Positions 8,349 to 17,724 of a stretch of DNA of 64,000 nucleotides are shown here, piece by piece. The notes under the pieces are model-generated. The model did not search any database, was not told where the DNA came from, and worked only from the letters and a program-made list of their open reading frames with translations. The position numbers and the translations under genes are program-made. The first letter of the stretch is position 1. Each line of letters begins with the position of its first letter. Source of the stretch: Streptomyces sp. S.PB5. GTDB taxonomy: Bacteria; Actinomycetota; Actinomycetes; Streptomycetales; Streptomycetaceae. The DNA lies in assembly GCF_030403745.1 (NCBI RefSeq), contig NZ_JAQMWP010000003.1, positions 1 through 64,000 on the forward strand, read 5' to 3'.

Positions 8349-9164
8349 GTGGCAGGAGTCGCACGCCGTCGTCTGGACGCGGAGCTGGTACGGCGGAAGC
8401 TCGCGCGGTCGCGTGAGCACGCCAGCCAGTTGATCGCCGCGGGGCGGGTCACCGTCGGGAAGACCGTCGCGACCAAGCCGGCCACACAGGTGGAGACCGC
8501 GGCGGCGATCGTCGTGCAGGACGACGACGGCGATCCCGACTACGTGTCCCGGGGCGGGCACAAGCTTGCGGGGGCGCTGGCGGCTTTCGTGCCGGAGGGG
8601 CTTGTCGTCGAGGGGCGGCGGGCGCTGGACGCCGGGGCTTCGACCGGTGGGTTCACGGATGTGCTGCTGCGGTCGGGGGCCGCGCATGTCGTCGCCGTCG
8701 ACGTCGGGTACGGACAACTCGCATGGACTCTGCAGAGCGATGAACGCGTCACCGTCAAGGACCGTACGAACGTACGCGAGTTGACGCTTGAGGCGATTGA
8801 TGGGGAGCCCGTGGATCTTGTCGTGGGGGATCTGTCCTTCATCCCGCTCGGGCTGGTGCTGCCCGCCCTGGCGCGGTGCGTGAAGCCGGACGCCGACCTG
8901 GTGATGATGGTCAAGCCGCAGTTCGAGGTGGGGAAGGAACGGCTGGGCAGTGGGGGAGTCGTACGGAGTCCGCAGCTGCGGGCGGAGGCCGTGCGGGGAG
9001 TCGCCGAGAAGGCGTGGGAGCTGGGGCTCGGGGTGAAGGGCGTCACGGCCAGTCCGTTGCCCGGGCCCTCGGGCAATGTCGAATACTTTCTGTGGCTGCG
9101 TGCCGGGGCGCCCGCCCTGGACCCGGCCGACGTTGACCGTGCAGTGGCGGAGGGGCCTCGTTGA
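8349..9164 (+). CDS. tlyA: TlyA-type rRNA (cytidine-2'-O)-methyltransferase
   Basis: 271 residues. An S4 RNA-binding domain covers residues ~6-50 (RRLDAELVRRKLARSREHAS...), followed by an FtsJ-type methyltransferase fold with SAM-binding ALDAGASTGGFTDVLLRSGA and catalytic-region strings VVGDLSFIPL and MVKPQFEVGKE. In mycobacteria TlyA 2'-O-methylates C1409 of 16S and C1920 of 23S rRNA, which gives capreomycin sensitivity. The GTG at 8349 has AGGAG 12 nt upstream. The stop overlaps the nadK start (TTGA). Confidence 0.93.
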   Translation: MAGVARRRLDAELVRRKLARSREHASQLIAAGRVTVGKTVATKPATQVETAAAIVVQDDDGDPDYVSRGGHKLAGALAAFVPEGLVVEGRRALDAGASTGGFTDVLLRSGAAHVVAVDVGYGQLAWTLQSDERVTVKDRTNVRELTLEAIDGEPVDLVVGDLSFIPLGLVLPALARCVKPDADLVMMVKPQFEVGKERLGSGGVVRSPQLRAEAVRGVAEKAWELGLGVKGVTASPLPGPSGNVEYFLWLRAGAPALDPADVDRAVAEGPR

Positions 9165-10066
9165 CACAGAACCGAGCTCGTACTGTTTTCCTGCTCGCCC
9201 ACACGGGGCGGCCTGCGGCGATCCGCAGCGCCGAGCTCGTGGTGAAGGGGCTGCTGCGTGAGGGCATCGGCGTGCGGGTGCTGGAGTACGAGGCCGCGGA
9301 CTTGCCGCTTCCGGAGGAAGTGGAGCTCGTCAAGGAGGCGACTCCGCAGTGCCTCGACGGGTGCGAGCTGCTGATCGTGCTGGGCGGGGACGGAACCTTG
9401 CTGCGCGGCGCCGAGTTCGCTCGGGCCTCCGGGGTGCCCATGCTGGGCGTCAACCTCGGGCGGGTCGGGTTCCTCGCCGAGGCCGAGCGGGATGATCTCG
9501 ACAAGGTCGTCGACCGGGTGGTGACGAAGGCGTACGAGGTCGAGGAGCGGATGACCGTTGATGTGGTGGTCCACAGCAACGGGGACATCGTGCACACCGA
9601 CTGGGCGCTGAACGAGGCGGCCGTGCAGAAGGCCGGCGCCGAGAAGCTGCTCGAGGTCGTCCTTGAGATCGACGGGCGGCCGGTGACCGGGTTCGGGTGC
9701 GACGGGATCGTGCTGTCGACTCCTACGGGGTCCACCGCGTACGCGTTCTCCGCCGGCGGGCCTGTGGTGTGGCCTGAGGTCGAGGCGTTGTTGATGGTGC
9801 CGATCAGTGCGCATGCGTTGTTCGCGAAGCCGTTGGTGACGTCGCCGGATTCTGTGCTTGCCGTGGAGGTTCTGCCTCACATTCCGCCGGGTGTGCTGTG
9901 GTGCGACGGGCGGCGGACTGTTGAGCTGCCGGCGGGGGCGCGGGTCGAGGTGCGGCGGGGGGCTGTGCCGGTGCGGCTCGCTCGGCTGCATCATGCGTCC
10001 TTCACGGACCGGCTTGTGGCGAAGTTCGCGTTGCCTGTCTCCGGGTGGCGGGGGGCGCCTCACTAG
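9161..10066 (+). CDS. nadK: NAD kinase
   Basis: 301 residues. The GGDGT ATP-binding motif is at residues 75-79, with the NAD-binding NE pair in WALNEAAVQK and the glycine-rich stretch FGCDGIVLSTPTGSTAYAFS. It makes NADP from NAD. The TTG start overlaps the tlyA stop by 4 bp and has a GGAGGGG site a few bases upstream. The tlyA-nadK-recN order is the usual actinobacterial arrangement. Confidence 0.95.
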   Translation: MTQNRARTVFLLAHTGRPAAIRSAELVVKGLLREGIGVRVLEYEAADLPLPEEVELVKEATPQCLDGCELLIVLGGDGTLLRGAEFARASGVPMLGVNLGRVGFLAEAERDDLDKVVDRVVTKAYEVEERMTVDVVVHSNGDIVHTDWALNEAAVQKAGAEKLLEVVLEIDGRPVTGFGCDGIVLSTPTGSTAYAFSAGGPVVWPEVEALLMVPISAHALFAKPLVTSPDSVLAVEVLPHIPPGVLWCDGRRTVELPAGARVEVRRGAVPVRLARLHHASFTDRLVAKFALPVSGWRGAPH

Positions 10067-10154
10067 CCGGTCCCGCGCCCCTCAACAAACCTCCACTCGC
10101 CCGAGTGACAGGGGGCCTCGCATCTCGTCCGCTCGACCTCGTAAGGTCTTCACC

Positions 10155-11885
10155 GTGCTGGAAGAGATGCGGATACGGTCGCTCGGAGTCATCGACGACG
10201 CCGTCGTCGAGTTGTCGCCCGGGTTCACCGCTGTCACGGGTGAGACGGGTGCGGGCAAGACCATGGTGGTCACCAGCCTGGGGCTGTTGCTCGGTGGGCG
10301 GGCGGACCCGGCGCTCGTGCGGATCGGGGCCGAGAAGGCGGTCGTCGAGGGGCGCATCAGTGTGCCTGCCGGCGCGTCCGTCGTCGTGCGTGCCGAGGAG
10401 GCCGGTGCCGAGCTCGACGACGGGGCTCTGCTCATCAGTCGTACCGTTTCCGCCGAAGGGCGGTCGCGGGCGCATGTGGGTGGGCGGAGTGTGCCGGTCG
10501 GAGTGCTGGCCGAGCTTGCCGACGAGCTGGTGGCCGTCCACGGGCAGACCGATCAGCAGGGGCTGCTGAAGCTGTCCCGGCAGCGGCAGGCGCTCGACCG
10601 GTATGCCGGGGACGCCGTCGCCGTGCCGCTCGCCAAGTACACCGAGGCCTATCGGCGGCTGCGGGCTGTCTCCGTGGAGCTCGACGAGATCACCACGCGC
10701 GCGCGTGAGCGGGCTCAGGAAGCCGACATGCTGCGGTACGGGCTCGACGAGATCGCCGGGGTCGAGCCGCGGGCCGGGGAGGATGTCGAGCTGGCCGAGG
10801 AGGCCGAGCGGCTCGGGCATGCCGAGGCGCTGTCCTCGGCTGCTACGGCCGCACACGCGGCCCTCGCCGGGAACCCCGAGGATCCCGAGGGCATCGACGC
10901 CGCCACGCTCGTCGCGGGCGCTCAGCGGGCCCTGGACGCCGTACGGTCGCACGACCCGGCGCTGGCCGCGCTTGCCGAACGGCTCGGGGAGATCGGGATC
11001 CTGCTGGGCGACGTCGCGGGGGAGCTGGCGGGATACGCCGACGATCTCGACGCGGATCCCTTGCGGCTGGCGGCTGTCGAGGAGCGCAGGGCGGCTCTGA
11101 CGGGGCTCACGCGGAAGTACGGCGAGGACATCGCCGCCGTTCTCGCGTGGGCCGAGCAGGGGGCCGCGCGGCTCACCGAGCTCGACGGCGACGACGAGCG
11201 GATCGGCGAGCTGACCGCCGAGCGGGATGCGCTGCGGGTCGAACTGGGCGGGCTGGCGCAGGCGTTGACCGATGCGCGGGCGGAGGCCGCCTCGCGGTTC
11301 GCCGCCGCGGTGACCGCCGAGCTGGCCTCGCTCGCGATGCCGCACGCGCGGGTGTCCTTCGACATTCGGCAGACCGAGGACGCGGACGGTGTCGAGGTCG
11401 GGGGGCGGGCCGTCGCGTACGGGCCGTCGGGTGCGGACGAGGTCGAGCTGCTGCTCGCCCCGCATCCCGGTGCGCCGCCGCGGCCCATCGCCAAGGGTGC
11501 GTCGGGTGGTGAGCTCTCGCGCGTGATGCTGGCCGTCGAGGTCGTGTTCGCCGGGACCGACCCTGTGCCGACCTATCTCTTCGACGAGGTCGACGCCGGT
11601 GTCGGTGGCAAGGCGGCTGTCGAGATCGGACGGCGGCTCGCGAAGCTGGCGAAGTCCGCGCAGGTCGTGGTCGTCACGCATCTGCCGCAGGTCGCGGCCT
11701 TCGCCGACCGGCAGCTGCTCGTCGAGAAGACCAACGACGGGTCCGTCACGCGGTCCGGAGTGAAGGTGCTCGAAGGCGAGGAGAGGGTACGGGAGTTGTC
11801 CCGGATGCTGGCCGGCCAGGAGGACTCGGAGACGGCGCGGGCGCATGCGGAGGAGTTGCTGGAGGCGGCGCGGCTGGACGCGTAG
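10155..11885 (+). CDS. recN: DNA repair protein RecN
   Basis: 576 residues, SMC-like. Walker A GETGAGKT is at residues 29-36, then long coiled-coil arms, then the C-terminal signature SGGELSRVMLAVE and Walker B YLFDEVDAGVGG. It acts in double-strand break repair. TAAGGT (10142-10147) ends 7 nt before the GTG at 10155, which suggests a leaderless message; an ATG four codons later is the alternative. No LexA-type GAAC-N4-GTTC box is seen in the 88-bp spacer after nadK. Confidence 0.94.
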   Translation: MLEEMRIRSLGVIDDAVVELSPGFTAVTGETGAGKTMVVTSLGLLLGGRADPALVRIGAEKAVVEGRISVPAGASVVVRAEEAGAELDDGALLISRTVSAEGRSRAHVGGRSVPVGVLAELADELVAVHGQTDQQGLLKLSRQRQALDRYAGDAVAVPLAKYTEAYRRLRAVSVELDEITTRARERAQEADMLRYGLDEIAGVEPRAGEDVELAEEAERLGHAEALSSAATAAHAALAGNPEDPEGIDAATLVAGAQRALDAVRSHDPALAALAERLGEIGILLGDVAGELAGYADDLDADPLRLAAVEERRAALTGLTRKYGEDIAAVLAWAEQGAARLTELDGDDERIGELTAERDALRVELGGLAQALTDARAEAASRFAAAVTAELASLAMPHARVSFDIRQTEDADGVEVGGRAVAYGPSGADEVELLLAPHPGAPPRPIAKGASGGELSRVMLAVEVVFAGTDPVPTYLFDEVDAGVGGKAAVEIGRRLAKLAKSAQVVVVTHLPQVAAFADRQLLVEKTNDGSVTRSGVKVLEGEERVRELSRMLAGQEDSETARAHAEELLEAARLDA

Positions 11886-11893
11886 GTCCTTTG

Positions 11894-11969
11894 AGAGGCG
11901 TGCGGGTTCGCGTTGCGGTGGGCGGATCGACGTCGAGGCGTGCGGATCGGCGTGGCGATGGGCGGATTA
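11894..11969 (+). repeat. Direct repeat of ~35 bp (period 41) after recN
   Basis: The stretches 11894-11928 and 11935-11969 share GAGGCGTGCGG, GCG and TGGGCGGAT in the same order with a few differences. The second copy runs into the -10 element TAGGGT (11968-11973). Confidence 0.65.
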
Positions 11970-11979
11970 GGGTGGGCGG

Positions 11980-12744
11980 ATGATCAGCCGTCCCGCCTCC
12001 CTCGCCCTGGCCGCCGCCGTCACCCGTACCGCCGTCACCGCCCTCCGGGCCAAGGCCTCTGGCGGGCGTGACCGTTGGGAGCGGAAGAACTACGCCGGGC
12101 GCACGGTCGAGTTGTACGCCGGGCCCGCCTCCGCGGCCGTCGTCGCGCTCGCTGCGGCCCGCGTCCACCCGGCCGCCGGGTTCGCCGTGGCCGCCGCCGG
12201 CTCATGTGGGGCGTACGACGACGTCGCCGGCGTCGGTGACTCGCGGCGCGGGTTCCGGGCGCATCTCTCGGCCCTGCGTGACGGTGAAGTCACCAGTGGC
12301 GCCGTCAAGTTGTTCGGGGTCTCGGCCGCCGGGCTCGTCGCCGGGGCGTTCCTCAAGGAGCGGATCGTCGACAAGGTGCTCGCCGGGGTCGTCATCGCCG
12401 GGGCCGCGCACTTCGTCAATCTCGTGGATGTGGCGCCGGGGCGGGCCGCCGGTGCCGTGGTGGCTCTCGGGGTACCGGGGATGGTGCGGAAAGGACCGGC
12501 GGGCGAGTTGGCCGCGGCGACCGTGGGGGCCGCCGGCGCCGTACTGCCGGACGACCTCGGTGAGCGCGCGATGCTCGGCGACACGGGGGCGCACGCGCTG
12601 GGCGCGGCTCTGGGGGCGGCCGTTGTGGCGGGCAACGGGCGGGCGGGGCTGGTGGCCCACGCTGCCGCTGTCGTGGCCGCGGCGGTGTACGGGGACAGGG
12701 TCAGCGAGGTCGCGCGGGCGCTGCCGCCGGGGGTTTCGCGGTGA
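11980..12744 (+). CDS. Divergent MraY/WecA-like (polyprenyl-phosphate sugar-1-phosphate transferase) membrane protein
   Basis: 254 residues and strongly hydrophobic. Features shared with the MraY/WecA superfamily in order are YDDVAGVGDSRRG (Asp pair), HFVNLVDVAPGRA (compare NLxDGLDG) and MLGDTGAHALGAALG (compare FMGDTGSLALG). It is shorter than typical members (~350 residues), so it may have fewer membrane segments or a changed activity. TAGGGT ends 6 nt before the ATG, so it is probably leaderless. It sits between recN and a GT4 glycosyltransferase and may supply a lipid-linked sugar acceptor. Confidence 0.7.
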   Translation: MISRPASLALAAAVTRTAVTALRAKASGGRDRWERKNYAGRTVELYAGPASAAVVALAAARVHPAAGFAVAAAGSCGAYDDVAGVGDSRRGFRAHLSALRDGEVTSGAVKLFGVSAAGLVAGAFLKERIVDKVLAGVVIAGAAHFVNLVDVAPGRAAGAVVALGVPGMVRKGPAGELAAATVGAAGAVLPDDLGERAMLGDTGAHALGAALGAAVVAGNGRAGLVAHAAAVVAAAVYGDRVSEVARALPPGVSR

Positions 12745-13220
12745 TGCCGCCTGCGTCGGGCGGGTACGCGCGCTTCCGGTGATCGCGCTCGCGGGGCGCG
12801 GCTTCGTGCGTTCCGCGGAGGTCTCGATTGCGGGGGGCTTGGCACAGGCCGAGCGGACCTGCTCGCGGGGACGGCCTCGGAACGCTCTCGATCTCCCCGA
12901 GTGATCTCGCACACCCCCTGACGTCCCCCTCGCACTGAGCCCCCGCCCACGCCAGGTGACCCCACGCGCTTCAAGTGACTCCACTGGCCCCGAGTGACCC
13001 CGTCCGCCCCGAACGCGCCCCATTTCTCACCCGTGTGAGTGACCCGCGCCCTTTCCTTGCCGAGCCCGCACACCCCCGGCGTTCCCGGAACACCCGTACG
13101 TACTGGCATCCTTGGCCTTTGACGCAGTACGCGTAGGAAGCGCGCGGTACACCCCTCCGCTCGATACCTTCTGTACGTTTCCTCGTGACCGCCCGACGCC
13201 GAACCAGGAGCCCCGGCCAC
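12745..13220. other. 476-bp spacer, no convincing gene
   Basis: Open frames here lack credible protein character. Between 12898 and 13045 a degenerate word (A/G)GTGACCCC recurs about five times (near 12901, 12955, 12975, 12992 and 13037). The remainder should hold the promoter of the glycosyltransferase. No terminator-like hairpin with a T-tract is obvious. Confidence 0.55.
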
Positions 13221-14357
13221 GTGACCCCCGTGAGCAGCCACTCACCGCACGGCCAGTCATCGTTGCGCACCGTCCAGGTGCTCGGCGGCGGCAACGCCCG
13301 CAGCAGCGCGCATGTGCGGTCCCTGGCCTCCGGGCTGGTCGCCAGGGGCGTGCGGGTGACCGTGTGCGCTCCTGTCGAGGCCGATCGCACCTATGACTTC
13401 AGCGGGGCCGGTGCCGAACATGTGCATGTGCCGCGCAGCAGTGACCCGGGGTCCGTCGCCGCGTTGCGGGCGGCCTGCGCGGACGCCGACCTCGTCCATG
13501 CGCACGGGCTGCACGCCTCGTTCCGCGCGGTGCTCGCGCTCAGCGGCCGGCGCACCCCGCTCGTCGTGACGTGGCACGACCGGGCGCAGGCCGAGGGCGC
13601 GCGGGCCCATCTCGTACGTCTGTTGGAGCGGCGGGTCGTGAAGGCCGCCTCCGTGGTGCTGGGGGCCAGTTCGGCTCTGGTCGACCGGGCGCGGACCACG
13701 GGCGCGAGGGACGCGCGGCTCGCCGCCGTCGCCCTGCCCGGGGCCCGCAAGGCCGTACGGCTGGAGGACCCCGACCGGCTGCGGCCCAAGGTGCGGGCCG
13801 AACTCGGCGCCACCGGACGTTCGTTGCTGATGGCGGTCGGCTCGCTCGACCGGCATCGGGGGTACGACGTCCTGCTGGACGCCGCGCGCGCGTGGCGGGG
13901 CCTCGACCCCGTGCCGCTCGTCGTGGTCGCGGGGGAGGGGCCGCTGCGGACGGAGTTTCAGCGCAGGATCGAGAACGAGGGGCTGCCGGTACGGCTCATC
14001 GGGCGGCGCGACGATGTGAGCGAGCTGCTCGCGGCCGCCGACCTCGCTCTGCTGCCGAGCAGTTGGGAGGCGCGCTCCGTCCTCGCCCAGGAAGCCCTCC
14101 ACGCGCGCGTGCCGCTCGTCGCGACCGACGTCGGCAGCATGCCCGAACTCGTGGGCGACGCCGCCGAACTCGTGCCCTACGGAGACGCGGAGGCCCTCGC
14201 CGACGCCGTCGTACGGCTGCTCGGTGATCCCGAGCGGTGCGAGGAGCTGCGGGAGAAGGGTGTGCGGCAGGCGGCGACCTGGCCGACCGAGGACGAGACC
14301 GTCGCCCAAGTGCTCAGCGTCTACGACGAGTTGACCCAGCCCCGGCCGCTCATCTAA
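13221..14357 (+). CDS. Glycosyltransferase family 4 (GT-B fold)
   Basis: 378 residues. The N-terminal half begins with a nucleotide-fold strand and the GGGNARSSAHVRSLASGL loop. The C-terminal half carries the donor-site pattern LLPSSWEARSVLAQEAL (E-x7-E) and VPLVATDVGSMPELVG. No signal peptide. The GTG at 13221 has AGGAG at 10-nt spacing; an in-frame GTG at 13185 is the alternative. Sugar donor and acceptor are unknown; the lipid-carrier-like enzyme upstream is a plausible partner. The stop is 7 bp from the convergent pucR-type gene. Confidence 0.85.
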   Translation: MTPVSSHSPHGQSSLRTVQVLGGGNARSSAHVRSLASGLVARGVRVTVCAPVEADRTYDFSGAGAEHVHVPRSSDPGSVAALRAACADADLVHAHGLHASFRAVLALSGRRTPLVVTWHDRAQAEGARAHLVRLLERRVVKAASVVLGASSALVDRARTTGARDARLAAVALPGARKAVRLEDPDRLRPKVRAELGATGRSLLMAVGSLDRHRGYDVLLDAARAWRGLDPVPLVVVAGEGPLRTEFQRRIENEGLPVRLIGRRDDVSELLAAADLALLPSSWEARSVLAQEALHARVPLVATDVGSMPELVGDAAELVPYGDAEALADAVVRLLGDPERCEELREKGVRQAATWPTEDETVAQVLSVYDELTQPRPLI

Positions 14358-14364
14358 GCGGCGT

Positions 14365-15993
14365 TCAGGCCACGTGCCTGCGCGCCCGCAGGGCGAGGCT
14401 CAACGCCAGTACCGTCTGCGGGTCGTCCAGGTCCGTACCCAGCAAGTCGCCGATCCGTGCGAGGCGGTTGTACAGGGTCTGCCGGTTGAGGTGCAGTTCG
14501 CGTGCCGTCTCCGCCTTGCGGCCCGCATGCGCCAGATATGTCTCCAGGGTGGGCAGCAGGGGCGGCCTGGAGCGGTGGTCGTGGTCCCGGACCGGGCCGA
14601 TCGCGCGGTCCACGAAGGCCGCCAGGTCGGGGTGGTCGCGCAGTCGCCACAGCAGCAGGTCGATGTCGAGGCGGCGGGCGTCGTACCAGGGGCGGTCCGA
14701 CAGGCCCTGGGCCGCGGTCGCCGTCTCCGCCGCGTGCCGCAGCCCCGCCGAGGCCGCCGCCCAGCCGCCCGCGACGCCGACCACGACCACCGGGGGCTGT
14801 GCGCCGGGCCGTTGCATCCCGGCCCGCTCCACACCGGCGCGCAGTGCCGCCGCGACCCGGTCCGCGACCGCCGACCGCTCCGACTCCGAACGCAGGCCCA
14901 GCAGGACCAGGACGCGGCCTTCGAGTGGTCGTACGCCCAGGAGGACCGGAACCCCCACTGAGGCCAGCTCCTCCGAGACCGCCCGTGCCAGTACCGCCCA
15001 GCCGCCGCCCGGGGACAGGGTGTCGCCGAGCCGCATCACCACCGGGAGCAGGGGGCTGCTGCCCGGCTTGAAGCCGAGGACGCGCGCCTGTGCGGGGGCG
15101 TCCTCGGCGGTGATACGGCCCTCGGCGAGGTCGGTCAGGAAGTCGCCGCGGCCGCGCGCGGCCAGCTCCTCCTCCTGCCGTGCCTGCATCAGCACCACGG
15201 CGAGGATGCCCGCGGCCCGCTCGGCGGCCATCCGGTGCACCGGGACGAGGGGAGCGCGTACGGGGAGCAGGACCAGGCGGGCTCGTACCGACCCCGTGCC
15301 CGGGCCGCCCCCGGGCACGTCCACCAGTACCGAACCGGTCGGCGGGGCGTCCTTGTGCTGACCCCGCAGCCCCTCCCACACCTGGAGCGGGTCAGCGCCC
15401 TCGGGGCCCGCACCGGCGGCGTACAGCAGCTGGCCGTCGGTCGTCTCCAGGAACACCGGGTTGTCGCTGAAGCCGGCCAGGATGCCCAGCACCTGGGGCA
15501 CCCCGCCGCCGCCCAACAAGGCCTCGGTGCATCGGCGGTGCACTTCCTCGGCCCGCTGGAGCAGGGCGTAGTGGCCGTTGACGATCTCGGTGTGGATCTC
15601 CTCCGTCACCGTCACGAACGGCACCTCGCGGTGCAGTTGGACCAGCGGCAGCCCCGCCGCGCGGGCCGTGTCGACGAGGGCCGCCGGGAGGCGGGTGAAA
15701 CGCGGGCCGAGTTCGACGACGAGGGCCGCGATGCCCCGCTCGGCCAGGGTGCGGACGAACGCCCGCTGTTCGGCCGGACGGGTGCCGAGTCCGTAGCCCG
15801 TGGTCAGCAGGAGCTCGCCGCCCTTGAGGAGGGAGGCGATGTTCGGTACCTCGCCCGCGTGCACCCAGCGCACGGGCCGCTGCAGCCGGTCGGCGCCCGC
15901 GAGGATCTCGGGGAGGCCGCTGCGCAGGCCGGGCAGCTCCAGTGCCCGCTGAACCGTGATGCCCGCACCCTGGCTGTCGAATCTGCTGTCCAT
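14365..15993 (-). CDS. PucR family transcriptional regulator
   Basis: 542 residues. The N-terminal PucR domain (ALELPGLRSGLPEILAGADRLQRPVRWVHAGEVPN...) is followed by a middle GGDEF-like/CdaR region and a C-terminal helix-turn-helix (KAETARELHLNRQTLYNRLARI). PucR proteins usually sense a nitrogen compound and control adjacent catabolic genes, here most likely the divergent permease/amine oxidase pair. The minus-strand -10 TAGCGT (16001-16006) ends 7 nt before the ATG, so it is probably leaderless. Confidence 0.9.
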   Translation of the reverse strand: MDSRFDSQGAGITVQRALELPGLRSGLPEILAGADRLQRPVRWVHAGEVPNIASLLKGGELLLTTGYGLGTRPAEQRAFVRTLAERGIAALVVELGPRFTRLPAALVDTARAAGLPLVQLHREVPFVTVTEEIHTEIVNGHYALLQRAEEVHRRCTEALLGGGGVPQVLGILAGFSDNPVFLETTDGQLLYAAGAGPEGADPLQVWEGLRGQHKDAPPTGSVLVDVPGGGPGTGSVRARLVLLPVRAPLVPVHRMAAERAAGILAVVLMQARQEEELAARGRGDFLTDLAEGRITAEDAPAQARVLGFKPGSSPLLPVVMRLGDTLSPGGGWAVLARAVSEELASVGVPVLLGVRPLEGRVLVLLGLRSESERSAVADRVAAALRAGVERAGMQRPGAQPPVVVVGVAGGWAAASAGLRHAAETATAAQGLSDRPWYDARRLDIDLLLWRLRDHPDLAAFVDRAIGPVRDHDHRSRPPLLPTLETYLAHAGRKAETARELHLNRQTLYNRLARIGDLLGTDLDDPQTVLALSLALRARRHVA

Positions 15994-16123
15994 GAGCCGG
16001 ACGCTACCCGCGCGCATGCTTCGGGGACATCTCCGGACGATTACGGGGACGATCACCGGGCCCTCGCGCACGACAATCCGTCGCGCCCATGGCCGAATTG
16101 CACGACCGCGTGTCGCTTGTGGC

Positions 16124-16153
16124 ATGCGTCACTCCGCCGCCACACTGACGCAT
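16124..16153. promoter_or_regulatory. Inverted repeat, candidate PucR operator
   Basis: Perfect 8-bp arms ATGCGTCA (16124-16131) and TGACGCAT (16146-16153) with a 14-bp spacer lie in the 223-bp divergent region between the PucR gene and the permease. Placement and symmetry suit a dimeric regulator. The assignment to this PucR protein is inferred. Confidence 0.55.
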
Positions 16154-16216
16154 CCGAAAGGGAAGAGCTCTTTGATCTTCGGATTTCGTTGTCACATGAC
16201 ACTGATGGGGGCGGGA

Positions 16217-17713
16217 ATGACAGAAAAGCCCACGCGAGAGGTACACCGGCTCAAGGCGAATTCCGTAGGCCTGGTCGGCGTCGTGTTCATGGCGGTCGCC
16301 ACCGCCGCGCCGATCACCGCGATGACCGGCAACCTGCCGATCGCGGTCGGCTTCGGCAACGGCACGGGCGCGCCCGCGGGCTACCTCTTCGCGACGCTGG
16401 TCCTGACGGTGTTCTCCGTCGGATACGTCGCCATGGCCCGGCGGATCACCGCCGCCGGCGCCTTCTACGGCTACATCTCGCACGGCCTGGGCCGGATCGC
16501 GGGCATGGCCTCGGGGATGCTCGCCGTGCTGGCGTACATCGTCTTCGAGGCGTCCATCGTCGGCGTCTTCTCCTACTTCGCGAAGACCACCGTCCACGAC
16601 CAGCTGGGCGTGGACCTCCCGTGGATCGTCTACGCGGCCGCCATGCTCCTGGTCACCGCGGTCCTGGCGTTCTTCGACATCAACCTCACCGCGAAGGCCC
16701 TCGGCGTGATGCTGATCGCCGAGATCGCCGTCCTCTTCGCGGTCGCCACCGCCGTACTCCTCCAGGGCGGCGGCCCCGACGGCATCCCGATGGAGCCGAT
16801 CAACCCGAAGAACGCCTTCACCGGCACCTCCGCCGGGCTCGGTCTGTTCTTCGCGTTCTGGTCGTGGGTGGGCTTCGAGTCGACCGCGATGTACGGCGAG
16901 GAGTCCCGCGACCCCAAGCGCGTCATCCCGCGCGCGACCCTGATCTCGGTCATCGGTGTCGGCATCTTCTACATCTACGTGTCCTGGATGACCATCGCGG
17001 GCAACGGGCTCTCCGGATCGGTGAAGGTCTCCTCCTCCACCAGCCCCCTCGACCTGTTCTTCGACCCGGCACACTCCTTCATCGGCGCCTGGGCCGTCGA
17101 CACCTTCCAGTGGCTGCTGATCACCGGCTCCTTCGCCTGCGGCATGGCCTTCCACCAGTGCGCGGCCCGCTACCTCTACGCGATCGGCCGTGAGGGCTTC
17201 CTGCACCCCGCCCTCGGCCGGACGCACACCAAGCACGGCTCCCCGCACATCGCCTCGTTCGTCCAGTCGGTCATCGCGGTCGCGCTCGTGGCGGCCTTCT
17301 GGCTGACCGGCCAGGACCCCTACATCCACCTCTACACGCTGCTCGCGATCCTCGGCACGATGGCGATCCTCATCGTGCAGACCCTGTGCTCCTTCGCGGT
17401 CATCGGCTACTTCCGCAAGAACCACCCCGAGGACCGCCACTGGTTCAGGACCCTCACCGCCCCGCTGCTCGGCGGCATCGGCATGATCGCCGTCGTCGGG
17501 CTGCTGGTGACCAACCTCGACACCGCGGCCGGCACGGCGGCCGACTCGCTCTTCTTCAAGGCCATCCCGTGGATCGTGGGCCTGGTCTTCTTCGGCGGCC
17601 TGGGCCTCGGCCTCTACCTCAGGACCAGGCACCCGGAGCGCTACGACATCATCGGCCGGATCGTCCTGGAGGACGCGGCGGAGCGTACCGAGGAAGCCCC
17701 CGTCAACGCCTGA
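16217..17713 (+). CDS. APC superfamily amino acid/amine permease
   Basis: 498 residues, about 12 membrane helices. The first-helix region LVGVVFMAVATAAPITAMTGNLP and the GAFYGYISHGLG segment in helix 2-3 are typical of the APC superfamily. ATG 16217 follows GGGGGCGGGA; an in-frame ATG at 16196 is possible. The next gene, an amine oxidase, begins 11 bp later, so uptake and oxidation of an amine or aromatic amino acid is the likely joint task. Confidence 0.88.
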   Translation: MTEKPTREVHRLKANSVGLVGVVFMAVATAAPITAMTGNLPIAVGFGNGTGAPAGYLFATLVLTVFSVGYVAMARRITAAGAFYGYISHGLGRIAGMASGMLAVLAYIVFEASIVGVFSYFAKTTVHDQLGVDLPWIVYAAAMLLVTAVLAFFDINLTAKALGVMLIAEIAVLFAVATAVLLQGGGPDGIPMEPINPKNAFTGTSAGLGLFFAFWSWVGFESTAMYGEESRDPKRVIPRATLISVIGVGIFYIYVSWMTIAGNGLSGSVKVSSSTSPLDLFFDPAHSFIGAWAVDTFQWLLITGSFACGMAFHQCAARYLYAIGREGFLHPALGRTHTKHGSPHIASFVQSVIAVALVAAFWLTGQDPYIHLYTLLAILGTMAILIVQTLCSFAVIGYFRKNHPEDRHWFRTLTAPLLGGIGMIAVVGLLVTNLDTAAGTAADSLFFKAIPWIVGLVFFGGLGLGLYLRTRHPERYDIIGRIVLEDAAERTEEAPVNA

Positions 17714-17724
17714 GGAGCAGCACA

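Noticed and set aside
13257-14309. Long minus-strand frame opposite the GT4 gene
   Set aside because: It mirrors the plus-strand gene, is His/Gly/Arg-rich and has no recognisable motif; the plus strand has clear GT4 motifs.
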